A stretch of DNA of 64,000 nt, from the NCBI RefSeq assembly GCF_004322755.1, contig NZ_CP036401.1, positions 1,798,001-1,862,000 on the forward strand. The letters are read 5' to 3'. This stretch comes from Pseudoduganella albidiflava (GTDB taxonomy: Bacteria > Pseudomonadota > Gammaproteobacteria > Burkholderiales > Burkholderiaceae_D). The position numbers and the translations under genes were made by a program. The notes below the pieces were generated by a model that did no database searches, had not been told where the DNA came from, and was given only the letters and a program-made list of their open reading frames with translations. Positions 1 through 8,952 of the stretch are shown piece after piece (position 1 is the first letter of the stretch; every line of letters starts with the position of its first letter).

Positions 1-862
1 CATTGCCATCGTCGGCCGCCCCAACGTGGGCAAGTCGACGCTGATGAACACCCTGATCGGCGCCAAGGTCAGCATCACCTCGCGCAAGGCGCAAACCACG
101 CGCCACCGCATCACCGGTATCCAGACGCTGTCCGATGCGCAATTCATCTATGTCGATACGCCGGGCTTCCAGACCCGCCACTCGAACGCGCTGAACAAGA
201 CGCTGAACAAGACCGTCACCGGCACGCTCGATTCGTCGGACGTGATCCTGTTCCTGGTGGAAGCCGGCACCTTCGGCGAGGCCGACCAGCAAGTCATCGA
301 CCTGCTGCCGAAAGACGTGCCCGTGGTGCTGGTGATTAACAAGTCCGACCGCGTCAAGGACAAGGCCGTGCTGCTGCCGTTCGCGCAGCAGGTCGCGTCG
401 AAATTCGACTTCGCCGCCGTGGTGCCGGTCTCGGCCAAGCTGCGCTTCCAGCTCGATGGCCTGCAAAACGAGATCAAGCGCCTGCTGCCGGAAAACCCGC
501 CGATCTTCGGCGAAGACGACATCACCGACCGCAGCGAGAAATTCCTCGCCTCCGAGATCGTCCGCGAAAAGCTGTTCCGCTTCGTCGGCGACGAGCTGCC
601 GTACACCAGCACCGTGCTGATCGAGAAGTTCGAACAGGAAGGCAACCTGCGGCGCATCTTCGCCGCCATCCTCGTCGAACGCGATGGCCACAAGTCGATG
701 ATCATCGGTAACAAGGGTGCCCGCCTGAAGGAAGTCTCGACCCAGGCTCGCCTGGACATGGAAAAGCTGTTCGGCGGCCCGGTGTACCTGGAGATCTGGG
801 TCAAGGTGAAGTCCGGCTGGGCCGACAACGAGGCCGGCCTGCGCGCCTACGGCTACGAGTAA
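1..862 (+). CDS. era: GTPase Era (5' end outside window)
   Basis: Era is a GTPase that binds the 3' end of 16S rRNA and assists 30S subunit maturation. The open frame enters the window at base 2, so only about ten N-terminal residues of a roughly 300-residue protein are missing. The sequence shows the P-loop GRPNVGKST, the G3 motif DTPG, the G4 motif NKSD, and a C-terminal KH domain containing [11 protein letters not shown]. It is followed 7 bp later by recO, the usual Burkholderiales order downstream of rnc. The first in-frame GTG in the window (base 26) lies inside the P-loop and is not a start. Confidence 0.97.
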   Translation, partial: IAIVGRPNVGKSTLMNTLIGAKVSITSRKAQTTRHRITGIQTLSDAQFIYVDTPGFQTRHSNALNKTLNKTVTGTLDSSDVILFLVEAGTFGEADQQVIDLLPKDVPVVLVINKSDRVKDKAVLLPFAQQVASKFDFAAVVPVSAKLRFQLDGLQNEIKRLLPENPPIFGEDDITDRSEKFLASEIVREKLFRFVGDELPYTSTVLIEKFEQEGNLRRIFAAILVERDGHKSMIIGNKGARLKEVSTQARLDMEKLFGGPVYLEIWVKVKSGWADNEAGLRAYGYE

Positions 863-869
863 TCCGGCC

Positions 870-1889
870 ATGGCTAAGCGCCAGCCCACGGCCGGGCTCG
901 TGTCCACACCGGGGTCGATCCCGGAAGCGGACACCAGCCCGTCACTTCCGGTCCCGGACACGGATGCCGCGCTGGCCGAAAACGCCGTCGATATCGCTAC
1001 CAGCGAGCAAGACCCCGCCACCGTGCCGGGCAATGAAACGACCGCCAGCGCAAGCCCGAGCCCGGCCATGGAAGTGCGCGACAACGCCGTCGCCTATTTG
1101 CTTAAATCGGTCCCGGCGCCGGCCCCGGCCGCGGCGCCACCCCAGCAGGCCCGCAAGCGTACCGCGCCGCGCACCGTGGGCACCCGCGTCAGCGGACAGC
1201 CCGCCTTCGTCCTCCACAGCTATCCGTACAAGGAAACCAGCCTGATCGTCGAGCTGCTGACGCGCGATTTCGGCCGCGTGGCGCTGATCGCAAAAGGCGC
1301 CAAGCGGCCGCACTCGCAGCTGCGCGGCGTGCTGCAGACGTTCCAGCCGCTGTCCACCGGCTGGACCGGCAAGAACGAGCTGCGCACGCTGACCGATGCC
1401 GACTGGGTCGGCGGCCTGCTGCCGCTGGAAAAGACCGCGCTGCTGTGCGGCTTCTACCTCAACGAGCTGCTGGTCAAGCTGCTGGCGCGCGACGACGCGC
1501 ACCCGGCGCTGTTCGACCACTACGTGTCGACGCTGAACCAGCTGGCCCACAACGAGCCGCCGCCGATCGTCTTGCGAAAGTTCGAAACGGCCTTACTTAA
1601 AGAGACCGGGGTGGCCGCGGACCTCACGCGCTGCGCGGACACGCGCGGCAAGGTGAAGGCGGCCGTGCAGTACGTGGTCGATCCCGAGCGCGGCCCGCGG
1701 CCCGCCCGCGACGACGACACGGCGCCCCGCGTGGCCGGCAAGACGCTGCTCGACATGCAGCGCGAGGAATACACCGATCCGGCCACGCAGGCGCAGAGCA
1801 AGCAGCTGATGCGCTTCCTGCTGGCGCACCAGCTGAACGGCGCGCCGCTGAACACGCGCCAGATCCTGATCGACCTGATGCAACTGTAG
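870..1889 (+). CDS. recO: DNA repair protein RecO with long N-terminal extension
   Basis: RecO mediates RecFOR-dependent loading of RecA at single-strand gaps. The 339-residue product is about 100 residues longer than a typical RecO (about 240). The conserved OB-fold region begins near residue 105 ([17 protein letters not shown], then [10 protein letters not shown]), and a helical domain follows to the end. Residues 1-100 are rich in Ala, Pro, Thr and Ser and look disordered. The ATG at 870 follows era by 7 bp with no clear ribosome-binding site. An internal start such as the Met near residue 67 would shorten the extension but not remove it. Confidence 0.9.
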   Translation: MAKRQPTAGLVSTPGSIPEADTSPSLPVPDTDAALAENAVDIATSEQDPATVPGNETTASASPSPAMEVRDNAVAYLLKSVPAPAPAAAPPQQARKRTAPRTVGTRVSGQPAFVLHSYPYKETSLIVELLTRDFGRVALIAKGAKRPHSQLRGVLQTFQPLSTGWTGKNELRTLTDADWVGGLLPLEKTALLCGFYLNELLVKLLARDDAHPALFDHYVSTLNQLAHNEPPPIVLRKFETALLKETGVAADLTRCADTRGKVKAAVQYVVDPERGPRPARDDDTAPRVAGKTLLDMQREEYTDPATQAQSKQLMRFLLAHQLNGAPLNTRQILIDLMQL

Positions 1890-1896
1890 TGCCAAG

Positions 1897-1956
1897 CGCA
1901 ACAGCAACCGCAATAGCGACCGCAATAGCAAACGTCATAGCAAACCTCATAGCAAC
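1897..1956 (+). repeat. Five degenerate 12-bp tandem repeats between recO and pdxJ
   Basis: Units CGCAACAGCAAC, CGCAATAGCGAC, CGCAATAGCAAA, CGTCATAGCAAA and CCTCATAGCAAC follow one another exactly, and a more decayed sixth unit leads into the pdxJ ribosome-binding site. The array fills almost the whole recO-pdxJ gap. No function is evident. Confidence 0.8.
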
Positions 1957-1973
1957 CGTAAAAAGAAGAGACC

Positions 1974-2732
1974 ATGAGCTTCCTGCACCCCTCCGGCACG
2001 ATGATCGACCTGGGCGTCAATATCGACCACGTGGCCACGCTGCGCAACGCGCGCGGCACCCAATACCCCGACCCGGTGCGCGCCGCTCTGCTGGCCGAAC
2101 AGGCCGGCGCCGACTGCATCACGCTGCACCTGCGCGAAGACCGCCGCCACATCAAGGATGAAGACGTGATCCGCATGGCGCCGCAACTGGTCACGCGGAT
2201 GAACCTGGAAGCGGCGGTCACGCAGGAGATGATCGATTTCGCCTGCCGCATCAAGCCGGCGGACGTGTGCCTGGTGCCGGAAAAGCGCACCGAGATCACC
2301 ACCGAGGGCGGGCTGGACGTGGTGCGCTTCCACAAGGAAGTGGCCGCCGCGGTGAAGCAGCTGCAGGGCGAGAACATCCGCGTCAGCCTGTTCATCGATG
2401 CCGACGAAGCGCAGATCCAGGCCGCGGCCGATGTCGGCGCGCCCGTCATCGAACTGCATACCGGCGCCTACGCCGATGCGCAGGGCGAGGAACAGCAGCG
2501 TGAACTGGAACGCGTGCGCAACGGCGTGCAATGGGGCGTGCGCCACGGCCTGAAGGTCAACGCCGGCCACGGCCTGCACTACACCAACGTGCAGGCCATC
2601 GCCGCCATCCCGCAGATCGAGGAACTGAACATCGGCCACGCGATCGTCGCCCATTCGGTGTTCGTCGGCTGGGAAAACGCCGTGCGCGAGATGAAGGCCA
2701 TCATGGTCTCCACGCGCCTGGGAGCGCGATGA
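1974..2732 (+). CDS. pdxJ: Pyridoxine 5'-phosphate synthase
   Basis: PdxJ condenses 3-amino-2-oxopropyl phosphate with 1-deoxy-D-xylulose 5-phosphate to give pyridoxine 5'-phosphate in the DXP-dependent vitamin B6 pathway. The 252-residue TIM barrel carries the family signatures [17 protein letters not shown] near the N-terminus, [12 protein letters not shown], and NAGHGLHY. The chosen ATG has the purine-rich sequence AAGAAGAGA just upstream. A second ATG ten codons in ([10 protein letters not shown]) would also give a normal-length protein. Its stop codon overlaps the acpS start in an ATGA junction, so the two are probably translationally coupled. Confidence 0.97.
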   Translation: MSFLHPSGTMIDLGVNIDHVATLRNARGTQYPDPVRAALLAEQAGADCITLHLREDRRHIKDEDVIRMAPQLVTRMNLEAAVTQEMIDFACRIKPADVCLVPEKRTEITTEGGLDVVRFHKEVAAAVKQLQGENIRVSLFIDADEAQIQAAADVGAPVIELHTGAYADAQGEEQQRELERVRNGVQWGVRHGLKVNAGHGLHYTNVQAIAAIPQIEELNIGHAIVAHSVFVGWENAVREMKAIMVSTRLGAR

Positions 2733-3127
2733 TCCACGGGATCGGCACCGACATCTGCAAGGTTCCCCGCATCGGCGAAGCGCTGGCGCGCCAGGGTGAA
2801 CGCTTCGCGCGCCGCGTGCTCGGTCCCGACGAACTGGCGGTGTTCCGCGCCCGCAGCGAACGCAACGCGGTGCGCGGCGTGCGCTACCTGGCCACCCGCT
2901 TCGCCGCCAAGGAAGCGTTCTCGAAAGCGCTCGGCCTGGGCCTGCGCCCGCCCATGACATGGCCCGCCGCGCAGCTGCTCAACGATGCGCTGGGCAAGCC
3001 GTGCATCGTCTGCAGCGGCGATCTGAAACAATACATGGAGCACAACCAGCTGGCGGCGCAGGTCACCGTCAGCGATGAAGAGGAATACGCGGTCGCGTTC
3101 GTGATCGTGGAGAAGCTTGATGAGTGA
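2729..3127 (+). CDS. acpS: Holo-[acyl-carrier-protein] synthase
   Basis: AcpS transfers the 4'-phosphopantetheine group of coenzyme A to apo-acyl carrier protein. The 132-residue protein matches the family's usual length and shows the Mg-binding N-terminal motif GIGTDI and the helix signature [12 protein letters not shown]. The start ATG overlaps the pdxJ stop (ATGA). A longer reading that begins upstream in pdxJ is a frame shadow. Its stop overlaps the uvrC start by 8 bp. Confidence 0.96.
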   Translation: MIHGIGTDICKVPRIGEALARQGERFARRVLGPDELAVFRARSERNAVRGVRYLATRFAAKEAFSKALGLGLRPPMTWPAAQLLNDALGKPCIVCSGDLKQYMEHNQLAAQVTVSDEEEYAVAFVIVEKLDE

Positions 3128-5024
3128 GATGAAAGTGGAGAACACGGCGGCAGCGGTAGCGGCAGCGGCACCGGAGACGATGGCGGCGCCGTCGGCGCGC
3201 GAGCAGGTCCTGGCCACCGTGGCCAAGCTGCCGAACCTGCCCGGCGTGTACCGCTACTTCGATGCGGAAGACAAGGTGCTCTACGTGGGCAAGGCGCGCG
3301 ACCTGAAGAAGCGCGTGTCGAACTACTTCCAGAAGAACCTGTCCAGCCCGCGCATCGCCATGATGGTCGAGCGCATCGCCAGGCTGGAGACGACGGTCAC
3401 GCGCAGCGAAGCCGAAGCGCTGATCCTCGAGAACAACCTGATCAAGACGCTGCAGCCGCGCTTCAACATCCTGTTTCGCGACGATAAGTCGTACCCCTAC
3501 CTGAAGCTGACGGGCGACGCGGTGCCGCGCATGGTGTACTACCGCGGCGCGGTCGACAAGAAGAACCAGTACTTCGGCCCGTTCCCGTCCGCGTGGGCGG
3601 TCAAGGAATCGATGCAGATCCTGCAGCGCGTGTTCATGCTGCGCACCTGCGAGGACAGCGTCTACCAGAACCGCACGCGGCCCTGCCTGCTGAACCAGAT
3701 CGGCCGCTGCAGCGCGCCATGCGTGGGCGCGATCAGTGCCGAGGATTACCGGGTCGACGTGAACAATGCCGCGCGCTTCCTGCGCGGCCGCACCACCGAG
3801 GTGATGGAGGAGCTGGAGCAGAAGATGCACGGCTTCGCCGCCGACCTGAAGTTCGAGCAGGCTGCCGCGGTGCGCAACCAGATCCAGTCGCTGTCGAAGG
3901 TGCTGCACCAGCAAAGCATGGAAACCTCGGACTCCGACGTCGACATCATCGCCGTGGTGGTGCAGGGCGGCCGCGCCTGCGTCAACCTCGCCATGGTGCG
4001 CGGCGGCCGCCACCTGGGCGACCGCGCCTACTTCCCCACGCATGTGATGGATGCCGAGGCCGTGGCCGAACTGCCGATGGATGTCGAGGTGCTGTCGGCC
4101 TTCCTGGTCCAGCACTACACGGAAAAGACCATCCCCGGCGTGCTGATCCTGAATATCGAATTCGACCAGCCGGAGCTGATCCTGGCCTTGCAGGAGCAGT
4201 GCGGCCACCGCATCAACCTGCTGTTCCAACCGCAGGGCCAGCGCCGCCAGTGGCTCGAGCTGGCGCAGAAGGGCGCCGAGATCGCGCTGGCGCGGCTGCT
4301 GTCCGAACAGGGTTCGCAGCAATCGCGCACGCGCGCCCTGGCCGACGTGCTGGGCCTGGAAAACGAGGACCTGGAAACGCTGCGCGTGGAATGCTTCGAC
4401 ATCAGCCACACGATGGGCGAAGCCACGCAAGCCTCCTGCGTGGTGTTCCACCACCACCAGATGCAGAACAGCGAATACCGCCGCTACAACATCAACGACA
4501 TCACGCCCGGCGACGATTACGCGGCGATGCGCCAGGTGCTGATGCGCCGCTACGAGAAGGTGGCGAACGGCGATGGCGTGATGCCGGACGTGGTGCTGAT
4601 CGACGGCGGCAAGGGCCAGGTGGAGATGGCGCGCCAGGTGTTCGTCGAACTGGGGCTCGACATCAGCCTGATCGTCGGCGTGGCGAAAGGCGAGGGCAGG
4701 AGAGTGGGCCTGGAAACGCTGATGTTCGTCGACGGCCGCGCGCCGCAGGAACTGGGCAAGGAATCGGCCGCCCTGATGCTGGTGGCGATGATCCGCGACG
4801 AGGCGCACCGCTTCGCCATTACCGGCATGCGCGCCAAGCGCGCCAAGACGCGCCAGACGTCCACGCTGGAAGAGATCGAAGGGATTGGCGCAAAGCGCCG
4901 CCAGCGCCTGCTGGCGCGCTTCGGCGGCCTGCGTGGCGTATCGAATGCCAGCGTCGAGGACCTGATGTCCGTCGAGGGCATATCCGCGAAGCTCGCCGAA
5001 GAAATCTACCGCCGCCTGCATTGA
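3120..5024 (+). CDS. uvrC: Excinuclease ABC subunit C
   Basis: UvrC makes the 3' and 5' incisions in nucleotide excision repair after UvrA and UvrB recognise the lesion. The 634-residue protein has an N-terminal GIY-YIG nuclease domain (PGVYRYF then [13 protein letters not shown], about residues 40-70), the Cys-containing [17 protein letters not shown] segment, a UvrB-binding UVR helix pair near 205-245, the RNase H-like C-terminal nuclease, and two helix-hairpin-helix motifs ending in [13 protein letters not shown]. The first 35 residues are Ala-rich and variable. The start overlaps acpS. A TTG one codon upstream is less likely than the ATG. Confidence 0.97.
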   Translation: MSEMKVENTAAAVAAAAPETMAAPSAREQVLATVAKLPNLPGVYRYFDAEDKVLYVGKARDLKKRVSNYFQKNLSSPRIAMMVERIARLETTVTRSEAEALILENNLIKTLQPRFNILFRDDKSYPYLKLTGDAVPRMVYYRGAVDKKNQYFGPFPSAWAVKESMQILQRVFMLRTCEDSVYQNRTRPCLLNQIGRCSAPCVGAISAEDYRVDVNNAARFLRGRTTEVMEELEQKMHGFAADLKFEQAAAVRNQIQSLSKVLHQQSMETSDSDVDIIAVVVQGGRACVNLAMVRGGRHLGDRAYFPTHVMDAEAVAELPMDVEVLSAFLVQHYTEKTIPGVLILNIEFDQPELILALQEQCGHRINLLFQPQGQRRQWLELAQKGAEIALARLLSEQGSQQSRTRALADVLGLENEDLETLRVECFDISHTMGEATQASCVVFHHHQMQNSEYRRYNINDITPGDDYAAMRQVLMRRYEKVANGDGVMPDVVLIDGGKGQVEMARQVFVELGLDISLIVGVAKGEGRRVGLETLMFVDGRAPQELGKESAALMLVAMIRDEAHRFAITGMRAKRAKTRQTSTLEEIEGIGAKRRQRLLARFGGLRGVSNASVEDLMSVEGISAKLAEEIYRRLH

Positions 5025-5169
5025 GCGGCCGCGCGATAGCAGGACGGACCGTGGCCGGCGTTCTGCTGAACCGTGCTTGCTGGCATTACCCCGGTCGGCA
5101 AGGTAGACTAGCGGCGCGTTATCACTATTCCTACAGTCGCCGCCTTTACCCGCCGCTTTTGCCTCACTT

Positions 5170-5754
5170 ATGCCATTCAACATACCGATCCTGCTGACCT
5201 GGCTGCGCGTTGCGCTGATCCCCCTGGTCGTGGGCGTGTTCTACCTCCCTCCCGCCTGGCTGCCGCTGGAGGACCGCAACCTGGCCGCCACCGTCGTCTT
5301 CATCGTGGCCGCCATCACCGACTGGTTCGACGGCTTCCTGGCGCGCCGCTGGAACCAGACCTCGGCCTTCGGCGCCTTCCTCGATCCGGTGGCGGACAAG
5401 CTGATGGTGGCCGGCGCGCTGCTGGTGCTGGTGCAGCTGGACCGCTGCAACGCGATCCTCGCCTTCATCATCATCGGCCGCGAGATCACCATCTCCGCGC
5501 TGCGCGAATGGATGGCCCAGATCGGCGCATCGAAATCGGTGGCGGTCAATTCCATCGGCAAGATCAAGACGGCCGCGCAGATGACGGCGCTGCCGGCGCT
5601 GCTGTACTACGACGTGCTCTTCGGCGCCATCGATACGCGCTTCTGGGGTGAAAAGCTGCTGTGGCTGGCCAGCGTGCTGACGGTCTGGTCGATGTTCTAC
5701 TACCTGAAAAAGGCCTGGCCGCTGATCAAGGAACGCTCGGGCAATTTGAGCTAA
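5170..5754 (+). CDS. pgsA: CDP-diacylglycerol--glycerol-3-phosphate 3-phosphatidyltransferase
   Basis: PgsA makes phosphatidylglycerol phosphate, the committed step to phosphatidylglycerol and cardiolipin, at the inner membrane. The 194-residue protein contains the complete CDP-alcohol phosphotransferase motif DWFDGFLAR..G..LD..ADK (about residues 54-80) and several hydrophobic segments. It lies 145 bp after uvrC and directly before the tRNA cluster, as in other Burkholderiales. The 5025-5169 gap shows no gene. Confidence 0.96.
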   Translation: MPFNIPILLTWLRVALIPLVVGVFYLPPAWLPLEDRNLAATVVFIVAAITDWFDGFLARRWNQTSAFGAFLDPVADKLMVAGALLVLVQLDRCNAILAFIIIGREITISALREWMAQIGASKSVAVNSIGKIKTAAQMTALPALLYYDVLFGAIDTRFWGEKLLWLASVLTVWSMFYYLKKAWPLIKERSGNLS

Positions 5755-5775
5755 ACAGTATTTTTAGTTTCTCCC

Positions 5776-5803
5776 TTGACAGCCCGTTCCGATCCTCTAT
5801 AAT
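5776..5803 (+). promoter_or_regulatory. Strong sigma-70 promoter of the tRNA cluster
   Basis: A perfect -35 box TTGACA (5776-5781) and a perfect -10 box TATAAT (5798-5803) are separated by 16 bp, about 40 bp before the first tRNA-Gly. No terminator is visible before 6363, so all four tRNAs may be made as one transcript. Confidence 0.9.
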
Positions 5804-5843
5804 GCTGGCCTGTTGTTGATGACGACGCAGCAGCAAGCACGAA

Positions 5844-5919
5844 GCGGGAGTAGCTCAGTTGGTAGAGCGCAACCTTGCCAAGGTTGAGGTCGAGAGTTCG
5901 AGACTCTTCTCCCGCTCCA
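5844..5919 (+). tRNA. tRNA-Gly(GCC), copy 1
   Basis: This is a 76-nt gene with encoded CCA. The acceptor stem is GCGGGAG/CTCCCGC, the D-arm is GCTC...GAGC, and the anticodon loop TTGCCAA gives anticodon GCC. The T-loop is TTCGAGA. It is identical to the two copies downstream. Confidence 0.98.
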
Positions 5920-6031
5920 AATGTGCTTGAGGCGTTTAGTGTTGAGTCAACAATTCGCTGTGCATCGTTTGATGTTTCTGCGATAATGTAGCGCTTAGTG
6001 CATGAAGCTTAGTGCAGGCGGTTCCTGAAAT

Positions 6032-6107
6032 GCGGGAGTAGCTCAGTTGGTAGAGCGCAACCTTGCCAAGGTTGAGGTCGAGAGTTCGAGACTCTTCTCC
6101 CGCTCCA
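6032..6107 (+). tRNA. tRNA-Gly(GCC), copy 2
   Basis: This 76-nt gene is identical to copy 1 and includes CCA. It is separated from copy 1 by 112 bp with no recognisable gene. Confidence 0.98.
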
Positions 6108-6146
6108 GTCGAAAGACGCGGAGCCAGCAGTAAAGATTCACTCCAT

Positions 6147-6222
6147 GCGGGAGTAGCTCAGTTGGTAGAGCGCAACCTTGCCAAGGTTGAGGTCGAGAGT
6201 TCGAGACTCTTCTCCCGCTCCA
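6147..6222 (+). tRNA. tRNA-Gly(GCC), copy 3
   Basis: This is the third identical 76-nt copy including CCA, 39 bp after copy 2. Confidence 0.98.
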
Positions 6223-6277
6223 GGTTTCCAGGATTTCAGCTCATAACCGGCTGGGGTCTTCAGTAAAAGTTCCCTCT

Positions 6278-6351
6278 GGCGAGGTAGCAAAGCGGTTATG
6301 CAGCGGCCTGCAAAGCCGTCTAGACGGGTTCGACTCCCGTCCTCGCCTCCA
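6278..6351 (+). tRNA. tRNA-Cys(GCA)
   Basis: This is a 74-nt gene with encoded CCA. The acceptor stem is GGCGAGG/CCTCGCC, and the anticodon loop CTGCAAA gives anticodon GCA. The T-loop is TTCGACT. Confidence 0.97.
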
Positions 6352-6362
6352 TATATTTCCGA

Positions 6363-6384
6363 ACCGGCCCCTTCTGGGGCCGGT
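6363..6384 (+). terminator. Rho-independent terminator of the tRNA cluster
   Basis: A perfect 9-bp stem ACCGGCCCC/GGGGCCGGT with loop TTCT starts 11 bp after tRNA-Cys and is followed by GTCGTTTT. Confidence 0.85.
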
Positions 6385-6519
6385 GTCGTTTTCACCGCTT
6401 CCCCTCAGTCGAATACGCGTCACGTGCAGCAGCATGGCGGGCCGCTGACGTCGATCGAGCCTTTCTTCCCGCCGGTGCAATGCTTGCAGCGCCAAGCAGC
6501 CCGGACCCCACAGAACTTA

Positions 6520-6548
6520 TTGACCAGGTCTTCATAAAGTTCTACCAT
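6520..6548 (+). promoter_or_regulatory. Candidate promoter of the LacI-family gene
   Basis: TTGACC (6520-6525) and TACCAT (6543-6548) are 17 bp apart, and the operator-like site at 6557 lies directly downstream. That placement would suit autorepression. The boxes are only moderate matches to consensus. The rest of the 6385-6613 gap holds no recognisable gene. Confidence 0.45.
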
Positions 6549-6556
6549 TCACAAAA

Positions 6557-6571
6557 TGACAACGATAGACA
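6557..6571 (+). promoter_or_regulatory. LacI-family operator-like site, copy 1
   Basis: TGACAACGATAGACA is an imperfect palindrome (TG.C.A...T.G.CA). The identical 15-mer, extended by AAA upstream, recurs at 11875 and 13250. Copy 1 sits 42 bp before the regulator's GTG start. Confidence 0.7.
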
Positions 6572-6613
6572 TGGCGCGGCAAGAAGGGCTCATGCCGCCG
6601 GGATGGGAGACAA

Positions 6614-7636
6614 GTGTCAACAATTCATGACGTGGCCGAAAAGGCCGGGGTGTCGATCAAGACGGTGTCGCGGGTGCTCAACGATGCCTCGTCGGTGTCC
6701 GACAAGACTCGCGCGAAGATCGAGCAGGCCATGCAGGCGCTCGACTTCGCACCGTCGGCGGCGGCGCGCATGCTGCGCGGCCGGCCGACCGATCTGGTGT
6801 CGGTGATCGCTGAACAGCTGACCACCACGCCCGACTCTTCCGAGATCATCAAGGGCATCCAGTCCGTCTGCGAAGAGTTCGGCAAGATGCTGCTGATCGG
6901 CGAAACCGGCGGCCACCCCGGCACGGCCGGCCGGCTGGTGGCCGACATGCGCGAGCGCCGCGTCGAAGCGATCATGTTCGCCACGCCGCACCACGCGCAC
7001 GTGACGATCGGGCCTGCCCTGGGCGCGACACCGACCGTGCTGGTCAACTGCTTCGAGAGCCCGGCGCGCTTTCCGCAGATCGTGCCCGACGACGAGGGCG
7101 GCGGGTACGCGGCCGCCCAGCTGGTGCTCAAGGCGGGCCACAAGAAAATCGCCCTGCTGCAGCTGATCGATAACATGGTGGCGACCAGGCTGCGCCTCCA
7201 GGGTTTTCTGCGCGCCATGCGCGAGCACGGGGTCAGGCCACGCGAGGAGTGGATGCTGCACGGCGCGCTGCCGATTCCCGACGCCGAGTTCAGCCACCTG
7301 GAAGACGCCATCGACCGGCTGTTCGCCAGCGCGGACCGGCCCACCGCCATCTTGTGCGGCAATGACAAGATGGCCATGCGCGCCATCTTCATCCTGCAAC
7401 GGCGCGGATTGCGCGTGCCGGACGATGTATCGGTCGTCGGCTTCGACGACTTCCGTCTCATCTCGGAGGCGCTCGATCCAGGCTTGACCACGGTGTCCCT
7501 TCCGTACCGCGAGATGGGTGCGCTGGCCGCGCGCTACGCGTTTTCCGGCGACGCCGTCGCGGACACGGTGCGGGTGCCGTGCCTTGGCGTGGAACGCGGT
7601 ACCGTCACCAGGCCAGCCAAGACGAAGCGCAAATGA
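6614..7636 (+). CDS. LacI-family transcriptional regulator of the fructan locus
   Basis: This 340-residue repressor has an N-terminal LacI helix-turn-helix (STIHDVAEKAGVSIKTVSRVLND) and a periplasmic-binding-protein-like effector domain ending in VSVVGFDDFRLISEALDPGLTTV. It starts with GTG, preceded by GGGAGA. It heads an operon with the sugar ABC importer: its stop overlaps the first ATG of the next gene. The repeated 15-bp site before this gene, before the ATPase gene and before the TonB receptor suggests it controls all three units. The inducer is unknown; a fructose-containing oligosaccharide is inferred from the neighbouring hydrolases. Confidence 0.9.
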   Translation: MSTIHDVAEKAGVSIKTVSRVLNDASSVSDKTRAKIEQAMQALDFAPSAAARMLRGRPTDLVSVIAEQLTTTPDSSEIIKGIQSVCEEFGKMLLIGETGGHPGTAGRLVADMRERRVEAIMFATPHHAHVTIGPALGATPTVLVNCFESPARFPQIVPDDEGGGYAAAQLVLKAGHKKIALLQLIDNMVATRLRLQGFLRAMREHGVRPREEWMLHGALPIPDAEFSHLEDAIDRLFASADRPTAILCGNDKMAMRAIFILQRRGLRVPDDVSVVGFDDFRLISEALDPGLTTVSLPYREMGALAARYAFSGDAVADTVRVPCLGVERGTVTRPAKTKRK

Positions 7637-7656
7637 GAGCGCACATGGGAGCGCAC

Positions 7657-8952
7657 ATGAGCCGGCTGGCTCCGGGTGCTCTGCTGGCTGCCTTGGCGGC
7701 ATGGACGGCGATGTACAGCACGCCGGGCGCCGCCGCGCCGCTCGAGATCCGCATGTGGCGCCACGATACTGGCGACGCCGAAATGGCCGCCGGGCGCGCC
7801 GCCGTGGCGCGCTTCAACGCCAGCCAGGAAAAATGGAAGGTGGTGGTCGAGGCCATGCCGCAATCGACCTATACCAGCGCCATCACTGCGGCGTCGATGG
7901 TCAGGCAATTGCCCTGCGTGCTCGCGATCGACCAGCCCACCGTGCCCAATTTCGCCTGGGCCGGTCACGTGCGCGCGCTCGACTCGCTGCTGCCGCGCGA
8001 CGCGGTGGCACGCCTGTTGCCCGGCGGGCGCGGCACCTACCGCGGAAAGCTGTACAGCGTGGGCCAGTTCGACGTGACGCTGGCGCTGTTTTCGCGCCGC
8101 GCGCAACTGGCGGCGCTGGGCGTGCGCATCGCCACCATCGACCGGCCCTATAGTGCCCGCGAGTTCCACGCTATCCTGGTGAAGGCCAAGCAGAGCAAGA
8201 TTGCCCGCTTTCCCTTCGACGTGAACGGCCGCTCGCGCGCCGAGTGGCCGAGCTATGCGTTCCTGCCCTGGCTGCAAAGCGCCGGGGCCGACCTGATCGA
8301 CCGTTCCAGCTATCTGCGGGCGGATGGGGTGCTCAATGGTACGTCCGCGCTTGGCGTGGCGCGCTATTATGCGTCGCTCTACGCGGAAGGCCTGGTCGAG
8401 CGAAATCCGGCCGACGAGCGCGCCTTCGAACAGGGCCGGGCGCTGTTCCACTACACGGGTTCCTGGAAGTCCGACGACTACGACCGCCTGTTCGGATCCG
8501 ACCTGGTGGTGATGCCGCCTCCCGACTTCGGCCACGGTCCGCGCATCGGCGCGGCATCGTGGCAATGGGCCATCTCCCGCGATTGCCGGCATCCCGAGGG
8601 GGCCGCCGCCTTGCTGGCGCACCTGATCGGCACCGGAGAGATGGCAGCCATGTCGCGCGCCACCGGCCACGTGCCGGTCAGCCGCGAGGCGGCCGCGTTG
8701 ACCGAGCATTACCGTGAAGGCGGCGCGCGCCGCATCTATTTCGAGTTTGCCCAACGCTACGCGCTGCCGCGGCCCGCCACGCCGGCCTATCCCGCGATGT
8801 CGGCCGTGTTCGAGAAGACCCTGTCGGACCTGCGCGCCGGGAAGGATCCGGCCGAGGCGCTGGACGAAGCCGTCGAAGCGATCGAGCACGATATCGCGCG
8901 CAACAATGGTTATGGTTTCTCTTCAGCCAATCAGGTGGGAGCGGCGCAATGA
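7657..8952 (+). CDS. ABC sugar importer, periplasmic substrate-binding protein
   Basis: This extracellular solute-binding protein (family 1, CUT1 type) captures a sugar in the periplasm for the permeases that follow. About 25 N-terminal residues form a signal peptide ending near TPGAAA, after which LEIRMWRHDTGDAEM begins the mature fold. The sequence ATGRGAGCGCAC is duplicated at the start and creates three in-frame ATGs (7633, 7645, 7657). I chose 7657 because GGGAG lies five bases upstream; 7633 would overlap the regulator's stop in an ATGA junction. Its stop overlaps the next permease start (ATGA). The ligand is inferred to be a fructo-oligosaccharide or sucrose-like sugar. Confidence 0.88.
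   Translation: MSRLAPGALLAALAAWTAMYSTPGAAAPLEIRMWRHDTGDAEMAAGRAAVARFNASQEKWKVVVEAMPQSTYTSAITAASMVRQLPCVLAIDQPTVPNFAWAGHVRALDSLLPRDAVARLLPGGRGTYRGKLYSVGQFDVTLALFSRRAQLAALGVRIATIDRPYSAREFHAILVKAKQSKIARFPFDVNGRSRAEWPSYAFLPWLQSAGADLIDRSSYLRADGVLNGTSALGVARYYASLYAEGLVERNPADERAFEQGRALFHYTGSWKSDDYDRLFGSDLVVMPPPDFGHGPRIGAASWQWAISRDCRHPEGAAALLAHLIGTGEMAAMSRATGHVPVSREAAALTEHYREGGARRIYFEFAQRYALPRPATPAYPAMSAVFEKTLSDLRAGKDPAEALDEAVEAIEHDIARNNGYGFSSANQVGAAQ

Noticed and set aside
1897..1968. CRISPR-like array
   Set aside because: The units are 12 bp with no unique spacers and no cas genes are present; the same applies to the other tandem arrays.
3069..5183. 704-codon open frame antisense to uvrC
   Set aside because: Composition is the low-complexity His/Arg/Ala/Gln type expected from the reverse of a high-GC coding sequence; uvrC is intact on the other strand.
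5844..6351. tRNA cluster as an integration site for a genomic island
   Set aside because: No direct repeat of a tRNA 3' end, integrase or mobility gene was found in the window.
6063..6537. Short frames over the tRNA cluster
   Set aside because: They run through tRNA genes and the terminator.
7579..7656. Longer N-terminus for the sugar-binding protein
   Set aside because: It would lie inside the regulator gene and spoil the signal peptide; GGGAG before 7657 supports the later start.
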